Positions 63,229 through 64,000 of a stretch of DNA of 64,000 nucleotides are shown here, one piece after another (within the stretch, counting starts at the first letter, position 1; each line of letters starts with the position of its first letter). This stretch comes from Novosphingobium sp. AAP83. Lineage in GTDB: Bacteria; Pseudomonadota; Alphaproteobacteria; Sphingomonadales; Sphingomonadaceae. Below the pieces are notes generated by a model. It was not told where the DNA came from and made no database searches. It was given only the letters and a program-made list of their open reading frames with translations. The position numbers and the translations under genes are program-made. Location: NCBI RefSeq assembly GCF_001295795.1, contig NZ_LJHY01000001.1:1-64000 (forward strand), given 5' to 3'.

Positions 63229-63774
63229 TTATGCGAATGCTTGCACTTGCGCCAGTGGCACGCCAACCGCGTCCTTGGCCGAAAGTTTAGGCTCAATCCC
63301 GTCCAGCGGCCAATCGATGCCTACCTCGGGATCGTCCCAAGCCAGGCTGCATTCATTCTGCGGCAAATAGGCAGACGTGCATTTGTAGAGAAAGTCGGTG
63401 TTTTCTTCCAGCGTCAGGAAGCCGTGGGCAAAGCCTTCGGGCACCCAGAACATGCGCTTGTTCTCTGCCGAAAGCAGCACACCCGTCCATTTGCCGAATG
63501 TTGGCGAAGACCGCCGCAAATCGACCACGGCATCAAACACCGCGCCCGATACGACGCGCACCAGCTTGCCCTGCGGTGCGGGGTTCTGGAAGTGCATGCC
63601 GCGCAGCACGCCTTTTTGCGAGCGGCTGTGATTGTCCTGAACGAAGGTCAGGTCTAGCCCTGCTTGCGCAAAAGCGGCTGCGTTCCAGCTTTCCATAAAG
63701 AAGCCACGTTCATCCCCAAACACTTTGGGCTCGATGATAAGCGGTCCGGCAATGTCGCATGCGGTAATGATCAT
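63229..63774 (-). CDS. rmlC: dTDP-4-dehydrorhamnose 3,5-epimerase
   Basis: 181 aa cupin, standard length. Visible marks: [21 protein letters not shown], the catalytic histidine in [11 protein letters not shown] (about 62), [18 protein letters not shown] with the basic and acidic site residues, and [16 protein letters not shown]. It epimerises dTDP-4-keto-6-deoxyglucose in dTDP-L-rhamnose synthesis. Its ATG overlaps the stop of rmlA, the next gene upstream in the operon, so this is the end of a rhamnose cluster that continues past the window. Confidence 0.96.
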   Translation of the reverse strand: MIITACDIAGPLIIEPKVFGDERGFFMESWNAAAFAQAGLDLTFVQDNHSRSQKGVLRGMHFQNPAPQGKLVRVVSGAVFDAVVDLRRSSPTFGKWTGVLLSAENKRMFWVPEGFAHGFLTLEENTDFLYKCTSAYLPQNECSLAWDDPEVGIDWPLDGIEPKLSAKDAVGVPLAQVQAFA

Positions 63775-64000
63775 CTCGCGCCCCGATCATTCAACAATTG
63801 CAACAGATATTCGCCATAACCCGATTTGCGCAATGGCTGTGCGATGGCTTCAAGCTCACTATCGGTGATGAAGCCTTGCCGCCACGCGATTTCTTCCGGG
63901 CAGCAAATCTTCAATCCCTGCCGCTCTTCGGTGATGCGCACATAAGTGGCGGCATCCAGCAAGGAACCATGCGTTCCGGTATCCAGCCAGGCAAAACCGC
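63771..64000 (-). CDS. rmlA: Glucose-1-phosphate thymidylyltransferase, C-terminal part
   Basis: Only the last 75 or so codons lie in the window; the gene runs off the right edge. The translation contains [19 protein letters not shown], then [14 protein letters not shown] and [11 protein letters not shown], which match the C-terminal end of RmlA/RfbA. The enzyme makes dTDP-glucose from dTTP and glucose-1-phosphate, the first step of dTDP-rhamnose synthesis. It overlaps rmlC by 4 bp. Confidence 0.95.
   Translation of the reverse strand, partial: GFAWLDTGTHGSLLDAATYVRITEERQGLKICCPEEIAWRQGFITDSELEAIAQPLRKSGYGEYLLQLLNDRGAR

Noticed and set aside
1..64000. CRISPR array, tRNA, rRNA, prophage or integrase-flanked island
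   Set aside because: I saw no regularly spaced repeats, no tRNA-like cloverleaf with a CCA-side consensus, and no phage or integrase genes. A tRNAscan or prophage search would be needed to exclude small or decayed examples.

Overview
This window looks like chromosomal DNA of a sphingomonad alphaproteobacterium (Novosphingobium/Sphingomonas type). The evidence is moderate-to-high GC with strong GC3 bias, three large TonB-dependent receptors, alphaproteobacterial markers (a GapR/DUF2312 protein and a DUF1244 protein), ATGA-overlapping operons, and REP-like intergenic palindromes of a kind common in this group. I see no rRNA, tRNA, CRISPR array, integrase or prophage.

Layout. 1-10.2 kb is an accessory, insertion-scarred end. 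It holds a ferredoxin-NADP reductase, an IS5-type transposase fragment, an orphan secreted protein, two TonB receptors around a lipocalin lipoprotein, and a nest of insertion sequences: a complete 863-bp IS427-like element with a frameshifted transposase, an IS630 remnant, and a 452-bp internally deleted element with perfect 17-bp inverted ends. 10.2-31.5 kb is mostly housekeeping: M1 aminopeptidase, an EF-hand protein in one operon with a two-component system, VOC protein, aminopeptidase P, S9 oligopeptidase, thioesterase, FtsK, a ThiE-like protein, YggS, a diguanylate cyclase, pyruvate kinase, DUF1244, GapR, YbjQ, a CPBP protease, YebC and RuvC.

31.5-41.7 kb (minus strand) is a complete quinohemoprotein amine dehydrogenase operon. 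The order is diheme alpha subunit (QhpA), radical SAM maturase (QhpD), the small peptide-like gamma subunit (QhpC), beta-propeller subunit (QhpB), flavin enzyme (QhpG), ABC exporter (QhpF) and subtilisin-like leader peptidase (QhpE). A TPR-sulfotransferase gene is fused on by a 4-bp overlap. The gamma subunit keeps every thioether and CTQ-forming residue at the expected spacing. 41.9-47.2 kb carries envelope glycosylation genes: a PTPS-related membrane protein, an ArnT-like transferase, a GtrB-like GT2, a methyltransferase and GtrA. Cytochrome b561 and cytochrome c' follow.

48.5-63.2 kb contains the most interesting system, which I infer to be a TonB-fed sulfoquinovosyl-glycerol (plant sulfolipid head group) utilisation locus of the sulfo-SMO type. 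A TonB receptor is divergent from a six-gene operon: GH31 sulfoquinovosidase with a KERW-type sulfonate-binding set, LacI regulator, aldo-keto reductase (6-oxoglucose reductase role), SsuD/SmoC-like FMNH2 monooxygenase, glycerol-3-phosphate dehydrogenase and glycerol kinase. Together they would split the glycoside, release sulfite from the sugar to give glucose, and feed the glycerol into glycolysis. A YeiH-type exporter family gene and an ExuT-like MFS gene lie a few kb upstream and could serve sulfite/sulfate export and inner-membrane uptake. The window ends in a dTDP-rhamnose cluster (rmlC and the 3' end of rmlA).
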